DNA of 42,390 nucleotides from Paracoccus sp. (in: a-proteobacteria). Its GTDB lineage: Bacteria; Pseudomonadota; Alphaproteobacteria; Rhodobacterales; Rhodobacteraceae. Below, piece after piece: positions 25,820 through 33,516 of the stretch. The position numbers were made by a program, and so were the translations under genes. Positions within the stretch are counted from its first letter, which is position 1. Every line of letters begins with the position of its first letter. The notes beneath the pieces are model-generated. The model was given only the letters and a program-made list of their open reading frames with translations. It had not been told where the DNA came from and did not search any database. The stretch spans positions 1 to 42,390 of the forward strand of contig NZ_JAUVVF010000031.1 in assembly GCF_030604785.1 (NCBI RefSeq), written 5' to 3'.

Positions 25820-27736
25820 ATGACAGACCGACCCAAGACGCCGCTGCTGGACCGGGTGAGCCTGCCTTCGGACCTCAAGGACCTGAACGACCGCGAATTG
25901 CGGCAACTGGCCGATGAATTGCGGGCCGAGACGATCAGCGCGGTCAGCGTGACGGGCGGACATCTGGGCGCGGGTCTGGGCGTGGTGGAACTGACCGTCG
26001 CGCTGCACGCGGTCTTTGACACGCCGCGCGACAAGATCATCTGGGATGTCGGGCATCAATGCTATCCGCACAAGATCCTGACCGGGCGGCGCGACCGCAT
26101 CCGCACGCTGCGTCAGGGCGGCGGCCTTGCGGGCTTCACCAAACGCACCGAGAGCCCCTATGACCCGTTCGGGGCCGGGCATTCCTCGACCTCGATCTCG
26201 GCGGCCCTGGGCTTTGCGATGGCGCGGGAACTGGGCGGCGATCCGGGTGACGCGATCGCGGTGATCGGCGACGGCGCGCTCAGCGCGGGCATGGCCTACG
26301 AGGCGCTGAACAATGCCGGCCATCTGGGCAAGCGGCTGATCGTGATCCTGAACGACAACGAGATGTCGATCGCGCCCGCGGTCGGCGCCATGTCGTCCTA
26401 TCTGACGCGCCTTTATACGGGCGGCCCGTTCCAGGAACTGAAGGCGGCCGCCAAGGGCGCGGTCGGCCTGCTGCCCGAGGCGCTGCAGGAGGGCGCGCGC
26501 CGCGCCAAGGAAATGCTGAAGGGCATGACGATCGGCGGCACTCTCTTCGAGGAGCTGGGCTTTTCCTATGTCGGACCGGTCGACGGGCATGACATGGACC
26601 TGCTGCTGCCGCTTCTGCGGACGGTCAAGGCCCGCGCGACGGGGCCGATCCTGATCCATGCCGTCACGAAGAAGGGCAAGGGCTATGCCCCCGCCGAGGA
26701 GGCCGCCGACCGCGGCCATGCGACCGGCAAGTTCGACGTGATCACCGGCGTTCAGGCCAAGGCCAAGTCGAACGCGCCCAGCTACACCGCCGTCTTCGCG
26801 CAGGCCCTGATTGACGAGGCCACCCGCGACGAGCGCATCCTCGGCATCACGGCGGCCATGCCCGACGGGACGGGTCTCAAGCAGTTCGCGCAGCGCTTTC
26901 CGCGGCGCTGCTTCGATGTGGGTATCGCCGAACAGCATGCCGTGACCTTCTGCGCGGGTCTGGCGGCGGGCGGGATGAAGCCCTTCTGCGCGATCTATTC
27001 GACCTTCCTGCAGCGCGGCTATGATCAGGTCGTCCATGATGTCGCGGTCCAGAACCTGCCCGTGCGCTTTGCCATCGACCGCGCCGGGCTGGTCGGACAG
27101 GACGGGCCGACCCATGCGGGCGCCTACGACATCGCCTTTCTGGCGAATTTGCCGGGATTTGTCGTCATGGCTGCCGCCGACGAGGCCGAGCTAATGCATA
27201 TGGTGGCCACTGCCGCCGCCCATGACAGCGGGCCCATCGCGTTCCGCTTTCCGCGCGGTGAGGGAACCGGTGTCGATTTGCCCGAACGCGGCCAGGTCCT
27301 GCCCATCGGCAAGGGCCGCATGATCGCCGAGGGCAAGGGCGTCGCGATCCTGTCCTTCGGCACCCGCCTCTCGGAGGTGATGGCCGCGCGCGAGGCACTG
27401 TCGGCCCGCGGCATCCAGCCCACCGTGGCGGATGCGCGCTTTGCCAAGCCCCTGGACCGCGACCTGATCATGGATCTGGCCGCGCGGCACGACGCGCTGA
27501 TCACGATCGAAGAGGGCGCGGTCGGCGGTTTCGGCAGCCATGTCGCGCAATTGCTGGCCGATGAAGGCGTCTTTGACCGGGGGCTGCGGTTCCGCTCGAT
27601 GGTGCTGCCGGACAGCTTTGTCGATCACGACGCGCCGGTCGCCATGTATGATACGTCGAAGCTGAACGCGCAGCATATCGTGGACCGTGTCCTTTCGGTG
27701 CTGGGTGTCGAGACGCTGGATACGCGACGCGCCTGA
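25820..27736 (+). CDS. dxs: 1-deoxy-D-xylulose-5-phosphate synthase
   Basis: Dxs is the thiamine-diphosphate enzyme joining pyruvate and glyceraldehyde 3-phosphate in the first step of the MEP isoprenoid pathway. The 638-residue product is full length. The cofactor motif [18 protein letters not shown] runs into [13 protein letters not shown] (about 149-190); [14 protein letters not shown], the transketolase-like [12 protein letters not shown] and the C-terminal [12 protein letters not shown] are also visible. A GGGAGGGGG tract precedes the ATG. It is the last gene of the deacetylase-xseB-ispA-dxs operon and stops only 2 bp from the convergent fliP stop. Confidence 0.97.
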   Translation: MTDRPKTPLLDRVSLPSDLKDLNDRELRQLADELRAETISAVSVTGGHLGAGLGVVELTVALHAVFDTPRDKIIWDVGHQCYPHKILTGRRDRIRTLRQGGGLAGFTKRTESPYDPFGAGHSSTSISAALGFAMARELGGDPGDAIAVIGDGALSAGMAYEALNNAGHLGKRLIVILNDNEMSIAPAVGAMSSYLTRLYTGGPFQELKAAAKGAVGLLPEALQEGARRAKEMLKGMTIGGTLFEELGFSYVGPVDGHDMDLLLPLLRTVKARATGPILIHAVTKKGKGYAPAEEAADRGHATGKFDVITGVQAKAKSNAPSYTAVFAQALIDEATRDERILGITAAMPDGTGLKQFAQRFPRRCFDVGIAEQHAVTFCAGLAAGGMKPFCAIYSTFLQRGYDQVVHDVAVQNLPVRFAIDRAGLVGQDGPTHAGAYDIAFLANLPGFVVMAAADEAELMHMVATAAAHDSGPIAFRFPRGEGTGVDLPERGQVLPIGKGRMIAEGKGVAILSFGTRLSEVMAAREALSARGIQPTVADARFAKPLDRDLIMDLAARHDALITIEEGAVGGFGSHVAQLLADEGVFDRGLRFRSMVLPDSFVDHDAPVAMYDTSKLNAQHIVDRVLSVLGVETLDTRRA

Positions 27737-27738
27737 TT

Positions 27739-28452
27739 TCATTGGTAACTTCGCACCAGGGCGGCGGCGATCAGCGTCCAGCCGTCCACCGCGACGAAGA
27801 AGGCGAGCTTGAAAGGCAGCGACACCACGACCGGGGGCAGCATCATCATGCCCATCGACATCAGCACCGCCGAGACCACCAGATCGATGATCAGGAAGGG
27901 CAGCGCGATCAGGAAGCCGATCTCGAAGGCGCGCTGGATCTCGGACAGCATGAACGAGGGGACAAGGACGGAGAGCCGATCCTCGGGGGCACCCTGTCCG
28001 GGCGCGATCTCGGCCAGACCGGCCAGGGTCGAGGGATTGGTGCGCGCCATCATGAACTGGCGGAAGGGCTCGATCCCACGGGCGAAGGCCTCGCCGATGC
28101 CGATCTCTCCGGCCTGAAGCGGCTGGCCGGCCAGCTGCCATGCATCCCGCAGGACCGGGTCCATGATGAACCAGGTCAGAAACAGCGCCAGGCTGATGAT
28201 CAGCATGTTCGGAGGCGCCTGTTGCAGCCCGATGGATTGCCGCAGGATCGACAGGACGGTGACGATGAACGGAAAGGCTGTCACCATGATCGCCAAGGCG
28301 GGCGCCAGCGACAGCGCGGTCAGAGCCAGCAGCAGAAGGACCGCGTTCTGGCCCAGCCCCGCCCCCAGCCCCTGGGCCAGCCCGGCCTCGAGATCCTGCG
28401 CGGCGGCCGCACCCGGGATCAGCAGCGCCAGCAGCAGGATGGCCGATCTCAC
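27739..28452 (-). CDS. fliP: Flagellar export gate protein FliP
   Basis: FliP is a core membrane subunit of the flagellar type III export gate, forming a ring with FliR and FliQ. The 237-residue product has an N-terminal signal-like helix ending AAAAQDLEAG, a helix with IMVTAFPFIVTVLSILRQ, QAPPNMLIISLALFLTWF, the PSFMLSEIQRAFEIGF region and the closing MGMMMLPPVVVSLPFKL. I chose the GTG at 28452 because it overlaps the fliN stop by GTGA and gives a normal signal peptide; a GTG at 28485 is the longer alternative. Last gene of the leftward fliF-fliH-fliN-fliP operon. Confidence 0.93.
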   Translation of the reverse strand: MRSAILLLALLIPGAAAAQDLEAGLAQGLGAGLGQNAVLLLLALTALSLAPALAIMVTAFPFIVTVLSILRQSIGLQQAPPNMLIISLALFLTWFIMDPVLRDAWQLAGQPLQAGEIGIGEAFARGIEPFRQFMMARTNPSTLAGLAEIAPGQGAPEDRLSVLVPSFMLSEIQRAFEIGFLIALPFLIIDLVVSAVLMSMGMMMLPPVVVSLPFKLAFFVAVDGWTLIAAALVRSYQ

Positions 28453-28706
28453 GCCAGCCCCGTCGTGCCGAGGATGCGGACGCACAGCCTGTCCTCAACG
28501 CCTTCGTCGCCGGTCAACTCGCCCCGCGCGATGACCTTGTCGCCCACGCAGATCTCGACCCCGTCCTCGATCGGCTGGTCCAGCATCAGGACGTCATCGG
28601 GCTTCATCCGCGCCAGTTCGGCGACCGTCCGGCGGGTGCGGCCCAGACGGATCGTGATCTCGACCTGGATGCCGTCGGTATCGATCAGGGTCTTCAATGC
28701 GTCCAT
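28449..28706 (-). CDS. fliN: Flagellar motor switch protein FliN, short
   Basis: This is an 85-residue SpoA-domain (FliN/FliM C-terminal) protein of the switch complex in the cytoplasmic C-ring. Visible are VEITIRLGRTRRTVAELARM, PDDVLMLDQPIEDGVEICVG and the closing CVRILG. It lacks the N-terminal extension found in enterobacterial FliN, so it is essentially one SpoA domain. The ATG at 28706 overlaps the end of the fliH-like gene by 13 bp, and its TGA overlaps the fliP GTG. No fliM or fliG is in the window. Confidence 0.88.
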   Translation of the reverse strand: MDALKTLIDTDGIQVEITIRLGRTRRTVAELARMKPDDVLMLDQPIEDGVEICVGDKVIARGELTGDEGVEDRLCVRILGTTGLA

Positions 28707-29272
28707 GATGCGCTCTCCTGCGTGATTTCGGCGATGAGGGCCGCGATCTCTGTTGCGGCCTGTGCGGGGTCCAGCTCGATCCGACCGCCTTCCAGCGAGA
28801 TGACCACCTGCGGACAGGCCGCCTGGCTGATCTCGATCCCGGACAGGCCGTGCCGGTCCAGCAATTCCCCCACCAGCGCCATCAGCCCGGCCCCGCACGA
28901 GATGCGCGCCCGCAGCGGCGCCGCGCGTTCCGACAGCCGGGCCAGTTCCGCCGCAAGCGCCTGTTCAAGACGCTGCGAGACCGCAGCCGGCGCCATCACG
29001 TCAAGAACTTGCGACAGCAGCGGCAGCAGCGCCGCGACGGCTTCGGCGCGCAGAACGGCGCGCCGCGCCTCGTCATCGGCAAGGCTGGCCGCCAGCAGCG
29101 CGATCGCCTGAGACAGCTCGGCCACTTGCGCCTCGCGCGTTTCGGCCTGACCCGCGCCGTAGCCGTCCATATAGGCCTGATCGACCGCGTCGCGAGAGAA
29201 GACCTGTTCCCCAGGCGCAAGCTGCTCGGGCTGGCGGGAAAAGGATTCCAGTTTGAACATGGCAAGGCTCAA
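28694..29272 (-). CDS. fliH: FliH-like flagellar protein
   Basis: This is a 192-residue protein in the position of FliH, the regulator and stator-like partner of the export ATPase FliI. It shows the YMDGYGAGQAE glycine pattern (34-44), a long alanine-rich helical stretch and a C-terminal region with VVISLEGGRIELDP as in FliH/HrpE-type proteins. I favour the TTG start at 29272: AAGGAG lies 8 bases upstream inside the fliF end, and the codon overlaps the fliF TGA (TTGA). The ATG at 29260 is an alternative four codons in, without a good site. The name is inferred from context and weak motifs. fliI is not in the window. Confidence 0.7.
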   Translation of the reverse strand: MSLAMFKLESFSRQPEQLAPGEQVFSRDAVDQAYMDGYGAGQAETREAQVAELSQAIALLAASLADDEARRAVLRAEAVAALLPLLSQVLDVMAPAAVSQRLEQALAAELARLSERAAPLRARISCGAGLMALVGELLDRHGLSGIEISQAACPQVVISLEGGRIELDPAQAATEIAALIAEITQESASWTH

Positions 29273-30849
29273 TTCGCTTTCTCCTTCTCGGCGATCCAGC
29301 CGGCGAGGATCTTGACGCTTTCCTCGTGGCGCTCTCGCATCATGCTGCGCAGCCGCGAGACCGGGTCGGCGGGGGGCAGCTGCAGCGGGTCGCCGGACAT
29401 CAGGGGCAGCGGCTCGATCAGCATCGGGCTGGGGTTAATCGGCATGTCGTCCGCCAGCATCCCGCCAAGCGGCGTCAGGAAGGGGGGGCTGTCCTCGGGC
29501 TGCGGCAGGCGCGGGGTCTCGGGCTCGGGGCGGCTGCGCAGCAAGGGGCGCAGCACCAGCAGGAAGGCCGCCAGCAGGAACATCCCGATCAGCACCAGCC
29601 GCACGAGGTTGTCGAGGTTGAGCCGGTCAATCAGCGCGGGGCGCGCCAGCGTCCCCTCCTGCCCAAGCGCCACGAAGGGCAGCGACTTGACGGTAATCTG
29701 GTCGCCGCGCGCCGCGTCATAGCCCACCGCCGAGGCGACCAGCTCGCGCAGCACCTGAAGCTCGGCCTCGGGGCGCGGCACGAAGACCGTCTCGCCTTGC
29801 GCGTTGGTCTGCGCGGTGCCGTTGACCAGAACGGCGACGGTCATGCGGCGCGTCGATCCCGGCTGGCGCGAGACCTCGCGCGTGACGCGGCTGACCTCGA
29901 AATTCTGCTGCTGCCGGTTTTCCTGCCGCGCGCTCTGGCTGTTGTCGCCGGGCTGCGCCTGTGCGTCCGGCAGGTTCGAGGCCGCCGTCACCGGCCCTGC
30001 GCCGGTCGAGTTGCTCTGATCCGAGGTCTCTTCGGTCACCTGAGAGATCATCGCGCGCTGATCGGGATCGAAGCGCTGTTCGGTCAGCAGCTCGGTTTCG
30101 GTGATCAGATCCAGGTTCAGTTCGACGATGGCGTTGCCGATGCCGACATGGGGTTCCAGGATCCGTTCGACATTGCGCTTGATCTCGGCGGCGCGGTCGC
30201 CGCCCGTCCGGTCCTCGGTTGCGGCGATGATACCGCGCTGCGTGTCGATGACCGTCACGCGGTCGGGCTGCATGCCCGGCACGCCCGACGAGACCAAGTA
30301 TTTCAGCGCCGCCGCCTGTTCGCGGGTGATCGTGCCGCCCGACATGGTCAGCGTGACCGAGGCGCTGCCGTTCTGGTCGCGCCGATAGCCGCGCCCGCTT
30401 TCGACCGCCAGATGCACCCGCGCGGCCTGGACATTGGGCAGGGCCAGGATCGTGCGCGCGAGCTCCCCCTCCTTCGCCCGCCAATAGGCCGCGTCGAACA
30501 TCTGCGAGGTCGTGCCGAAGCCCGTCATCCCGTCCAGAAGCTCGTAGCCCGTGCTGCTGGCGGCTGGCAGGCCCTGCGCGGCCAGATCCATGCGCAGGCG
30601 GTCGCGCTGCGTCGCCTCGACCCAGATCGCGTCGCCGCGCACCTCATAGGCGATGCCGGCGCGTTCGATTCCGGCGATCACCTCGCCGGCCTGTGCGGAA
30701 TCCAGCCCGCCATAGATCAGCGCCATGCCGGGCCGGTTCACCAGCCAGGCAAACGAGGCGACCGCCATGAAAGTCGCCGCGAATGCTGCCACCAGAAGCA
30801 GCCTTTGTTGCGAGCTTCGCTCGTTCCAGTAGTCCTGCAGTTTTTGCAA
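29269..30849 (-). CDS. fliF: Flagellar MS-ring protein FliF
   Basis: FliF forms the membrane MS-ring that anchors the rotor and houses the export gate. The 526-residue product has a first transmembrane helix at 17-37, ring-building motifs (YGGLDSAQAGEVI, VHLAVESGRGYRRDQ, a ring-3 region with EVSRVTREVSRQPGSTRRMTV), a disordered Gln/Asn/Ser-rich segment, a second helix near 416-434 and a C-terminal FliG-binding tail ending GWIAEKEKAN. The start codon is TTG at 30849 with GAGAGGA upstream; an ATG seven bases earlier is in another frame. First gene of the leftward operon, divergent from fliL across a 116-bp gap. Confidence 0.95.
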   Translation of the reverse strand: MQKLQDYWNERSSQQRLLLVAAFAATFMAVASFAWLVNRPGMALIYGGLDSAQAGEVIAGIERAGIAYEVRGDAIWVEATQRDRLRMDLAAQGLPAASSTGYELLDGMTGFGTTSQMFDAAYWRAKEGELARTILALPNVQAARVHLAVESGRGYRRDQNGSASVTLTMSGGTITREQAAALKYLVSSGVPGMQPDRVTVIDTQRGIIAATEDRTGGDRAAEIKRNVERILEPHVGIGNAIVELNLDLITETELLTEQRFDPDQRAMISQVTEETSDQSNSTGAGPVTAASNLPDAQAQPGDNSQSARQENRQQQNFEVSRVTREVSRQPGSTRRMTVAVLVNGTAQTNAQGETVFVPRPEAELQVLRELVASAVGYDAARGDQITVKSLPFVALGQEGTLARPALIDRLNLDNLVRLVLIGMFLLAAFLLVLRPLLRSRPEPETPRLPQPEDSPPFLTPLGGMLADDMPINPSPMLIEPLPLMSGDPLQLPPADPVSRLRSMMRERHEESVKILAGWIAEKEKAN

Positions 30850-30908
30850 AACCCATCCTCTCGAATCAGCACGTTCTGTCTGTCCCGGTCTTCATGGCAT
30901 GGCCGGGC

Positions 30909-30923
30909 TTAAGAATTGGTTAG
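30909..30923. promoter_or_regulatory. CtrA-like box in the fliF-fliL divergent region
   Basis: TTAA (30909-30912), seven bases, then TTAG (30920-30923) gives one mismatch to the CtrA consensus TTAA-N7-TTAA. It sits 60 bp before the fliF start and 43 bp before the fliL start. CtrA controls flagellar genes in several Rhodobacteraceae. Binding here is an inference. Confidence 0.55.
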
Positions 30924-30965
30924 TCGCAACTTGGTATTCCGGTCCCATCAGAACGGAGAATCACC

Positions 30966-31439
30966 ATGGCCGACGCCATCGCCCAGACCGAGGACACCCC
31001 GCCGCGATCGCGCGGCATGCTGCTTGCCATCATCGCGGCGCTGGCGCTTGGCGGGGGCGGCTTCGGCTCGACCTTCGTAGGGCTCTGGTCGCCCTCGGAC
31101 CTGCTGCACCGCGAGGCGGCGCCGGCCAAGGCCGCGATTCCGGCGGTCGAATTCGTCAATGTCCCGCCGGTCGAGGTGATCGTGCCCGGCCCGAACAGCC
31201 GCACGCTGATCGTCCAGGCCGCGATCGAGACCGACGCCGCCCATCGCGCGCAGGTCGAGCATCTGATGCCCCGCATATCGGACCTGTTCACGACGTTTCT
31301 CTCGGGTGTCGATCCGGCGGCCTATCAGCGGCGCGGCGTTCTCGAGGTGATCCGCGCCGAACTTGTCACGCGCACCCGCCTCGTGCTGGGCGAAGAGCCC
31401 GTGCGAGACCTTCTGATCACGGAGTTCCGCTTCAAATGA
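30966..31439 (+). CDS. fliL: Flagellar basal-body protein FliL
   Basis: FliL is a single-pass inner-membrane protein that surrounds the stator and stabilises motor torque. The 157-residue product has a short cytoplasmic N-terminus, one helix at about 17-38 (MLLAIIAALALGGGGFGSTF) and a periplasmic domain with VPPVEVIVPG, TLIVQAAIE and the C-terminal RDLLITEFRFK typical of the family. ACGGAG precedes the ATG. First gene of the rightward flagellar operon; its stop overlaps the next gene by ATGA. Confidence 0.92.
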   Translation: MADAIAQTEDTPPRSRGMLLAIIAALALGGGGFGSTFVGLWSPSDLLHREAAPAKAAIPAVEFVNVPPVEVIVPGPNSRTLIVQAAIETDAAHRAQVEHLMPRISDLFTTFLSGVDPAAYQRRGVLEVIRAELVTRTRLVLGEEPVRDLLITEFRFK

Positions 31440-31825
31440 GCATTGATCATCTTCTTCAGGGGGGGCTGCTGCTTGCCTGCCTCGGGCTTGCGGTCTTCTG
31501 CATCGCGCTGGCGCGCAGGCTGCGGCGGCTGAACGACCTGGAAACCGGGCTGGGCGGCGCCATCGCCGTCATGGCGGCCGAGGTGGACCGGCTGGAAAGG
31601 GCCATCCGCTCGGCCCGGGACGAGGCGACCTCTGCCAGCCGCGCGCTGGCCGATGAGGTTGCCGCCGCAAGACGCGAGCGCGCCCTTTGGGATCTGCGCC
31701 AGAAGATCGCGGCCGCCGCGATGGCGCCTGCCGATGACGCGCCGCCGCCTGCGCCCGCCCGCAAGGCCGAGGCCGAGCTGCTGCTGCGCCGCCGCCGCAA
31801 ACGTCAGGAGGCAGGCCATGGCTAG
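31436..31825 (+). CDS. Membrane-anchored coiled-coil protein of flagellar operon
   Basis: This is a 129-residue protein with one N-terminal transmembrane helix (LLQGGLLLACLGLAVFCIAL, about 6-25), a basic stop (RRLRRLN), a long alpha-helical segment rich in Ala, Glu and Arg readable as a coiled coil, and a basic C-terminus (RRRRKRQEAGHG). Alphaproteobacterial flagellar operons often carry such a gene between fliL/fliM and motE (DUF6468-like); I make this match by position and layout only. Coupled to fliL by ATGA and overlapping the motE-like gene by 8 bp. Function unknown. Confidence 0.78.
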   Translation: MSIDHLLQGGLLLACLGLAVFCIALARRLRRLNDLETGLGGAIAVMAAEVDRLERAIRSARDEATSASRALADEVAAARRERALWDLRQKIAAAAMAPADDAPPPAPARKAEAELLLRRRRKRQEAGHG

Positions 31826-32360
31826 GCGCATCCTTCCCGTTCTGGCGCTGGCCTTCGCGGCGCCGGTCGCCCTTGCCTTGGCCGCGCGCTTCGAGGTCCG
31901 CGACCTCTTCGCCGCCGTCGCCGCGCAGGACGAACTGCTCAGCGGCTGCGGCGATGTCCCCGAGGCGGTGGCCCTGGCCGGAGAGCTGCGCGACCGCGCC
32001 CTGCGGATCGAGCGCTACATGCAGGCGCTCGACGCCCGCAAGGCCGAGATCGCCACCGCCGAGGCCAGTCTGCGCGAAAGGCTGATCGAATTGCGCAGCC
32101 AGCAGGACGGCGTGCGCTCGCGACGCGAGGGCGCCACCGCCGCCATCCGCGACGACATCGAACGCCTGATCGCCGTCTACGACCAGATGAAACCGGCCGA
32201 GGCCGCCGCGATCCTGGCCAACCTGCCGCCCGACTTTGCGGCCGAGATCCTGATGCGCGTGCAGCCCGCGACCGGGGCACGCATCATCGCTGCAGTCGAG
32301 CCGGCGCAGGCCGCGCTGCTGACCGCGCAAATGGGCGCGCGCAGCGTCAGAAACCGCTAG
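31818..32360 (+). CDS. motE: MotE-like periplasmic motility chaperone
   Basis: This is a 180-residue protein resembling MotE, a periplasmic protein needed for stable MotC and motor function in rhizobia, with a C-terminal MgtE-N-like fold. It has an N-terminal signal or anchor helix (residues 4-22), a coiled coil (about 60-115), and the typical YDQMKPAEAAAILANLPPDF followed by AAEILMRVQPATGARI. An ideal AGGAGG lies 6 bases before the ATG at 31818. The preceding gene overlaps by 8 bp and motA follows after 11 bp. The MotE name rests on domain layout and context. Confidence 0.82.
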   Translation: MARRILPVLALAFAAPVALALAARFEVRDLFAAVAAQDELLSGCGDVPEAVALAGELRDRALRIERYMQALDARKAEIATAEASLRERLIELRSQQDGVRSRREGATAAIRDDIERLIAVYDQMKPAEAAAILANLPPDFAAEILMRVQPATGARIIAAVEPAQAALLTAQMGARSVRNR

Positions 32361-32371
32361 AGGGGCCAGTC

Positions 32372-33238
32372 ATGTTCGGTATCGTCGGCATCGTCTTCAC
32401 CATCGCGATGGTCTTCGGGGGCTACCTGCTGGCAGGCGGCAAGATGGGCGTGATCATGCACGCCCTTCCCTTCGAGATGATGATGATCATGGGCGCCGCG
32501 ATCGGCGCCTATCTGCTGGGCAATGACAGCCATGTCCTGAAGACGACCCTGTCCAGCATCATCCGCGCCATCAAGGGCCCGAAATGGACCGCGCAGGATC
32601 ACCAGGACGTCTTGTGCCTGCTGTTCCAGCTACTGAAGCTCGCGCGCGAGAACCCGGTCGGCCTCGAGCAGCATATCGAGAACCCGCACGAATCCTCGAT
32701 CTTCTCGGCCTATCCCAGGCTTGCGGAGGATCACGACGTGGCCTCGCTGATCGCCGACACGCTGCGCTCGGCCAGCCTGAACTACGACGATCCCTATCAG
32801 GTCGAGGACATGCTGTCGCGCCGCATCGCCGCCCTGCGCGAGGAAGAGATGCACGTTCCCCACGCGCTGCAGAACATGGCTGACGCGCTGCCCGCCCTGG
32901 GGATCGTGGCGGCGGTGCTGGGCGTGATCAAGACGATGAGCTCGATCGACCAGCCGCCTCCGGTGCTGGGCAAGATGATCGGCGGCGCGCTTGTCGGCAC
33001 ATTTCTGGGGGTGTTCCTGTCCTACGGTTTTGTCGGGCCGCTGGCGAACCGGTTGGGAACGGTCGTCAAGCAGGACATGGGCTTTTACGAGGTAATCAAG
33101 TCCGTCCTCGTCGCGGGCCTTCACCAGCATGCAACCTCGCTCTGCGTCGAGGTCGGAAGGCAGGCGGTCCCCGAGCATTGCCGGCCCAGTTTCGACTCGC
33201 TGGAAACCGCACTGCGCGACCTCAAGAGGGCAGCATGA
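32372..33238 (+). CDS. motA: Flagellar motor stator protein MotA
   Basis: MotA is the proton-channel stator subunit of the inner membrane that pushes on FliG. The 288-residue product has the classic two-plus-two helix layout: N-terminal helices (FGIVGIVFTIAMVFGGYLLA; MMMIMGAAIGAYLLG), a large cytoplasmic loop with Arg and Glu clusters, and C-terminal helices containing DALPALGIVAAVLGVIKTM and GGALVGTFLGVFLSYGFVGP, which include the conserved prolines. Its partner motB, usually directly downstream, is absent; a small secreted-protein gene takes that place, coupled by ATGA. Confidence 0.95.
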   Translation: MFGIVGIVFTIAMVFGGYLLAGGKMGVIMHALPFEMMMIMGAAIGAYLLGNDSHVLKTTLSSIIRAIKGPKWTAQDHQDVLCLLFQLLKLARENPVGLEQHIENPHESSIFSAYPRLAEDHDVASLIADTLRSASLNYDDPYQVEDMLSRRIAALREEEMHVPHALQNMADALPALGIVAAVLGVIKTMSSIDQPPPVLGKMIGGALVGTFLGVFLSYGFVGPLANRLGTVVKQDMGFYEVIKSVLVAGLHQHATSLCVEVGRQAVPEHCRPSFDSLETALRDLKRAA

Positions 33239-33516
33239 CCGCGCCGGCGGCTGCCCTGATCCTGGCCCTTGCGCTGTCTGCCGCCGAGCCGGGCGCGACC
33301 GATCCTCTGGAGGCGTTCGTCGCCAACGCGAAGGGCTGGCTTCTGGAGGGCAGGCCGCTGCCCCGGGATTATCGCCTGCGCCTGCTGGCGATGGAGCCCG
33401 CTGACCGGGTCGCGGCTCTTGCGCAACTGCGCCGGATGGGTCTGCTGACTGGTGCCTCATGGCCCGTCGGAGATCTGCTGCGCCCCGCCACGCCAGCCAG
33501 AAAGGCAGATGAATGA
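33235..33516 (+). CDS. Small secreted protein between motA and flhA
   Basis: This is a 93-residue protein of no family I recognise. It starts with a short signal-peptide-like stretch (APAAALILALALSAAEPGA), then a helical region with LEAFVANAKGWLLEGRPLP and a pattern YRLRLLAMEPADRVAALAQLRRMGLL, and ends in a proline/alanine-rich tail. Its start overlaps the motA stop and its stop overlaps the flhA start, both by ATGA, so it is translated as part of the flagellar operon. It occupies the usual motB position but has no peptidoglycan-binding OmpA domain and is not motB. Confidence 0.78.
   Translation: MTAPAAALILALALSAAEPGATDPLEAFVANAKGWLLEGRPLPRDYRLRLLAMEPADRVAALAQLRRMGLLTGASWPVGDLLRPATPARKADE

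Noticed and set aside
24383..27115. 910-residue minus-strand open frame
   Set aside because: It is antisense to the end of the deacetylase gene, xseB, ispA and dxs, all of which are strongly conserved.
30893..30908. Possible sigma-54 promoter (TGGCATGGCCGGGCTT) before fliL
   Set aside because: The GG and GC dinucleotides are one base too close for a -24/-12 element, so the match fails on spacing.
33235..33516. Candidate motB
   Set aside because: The product has 93 residues, no MotB plug segment and no OmpA-like peptidoglycan-binding domain.
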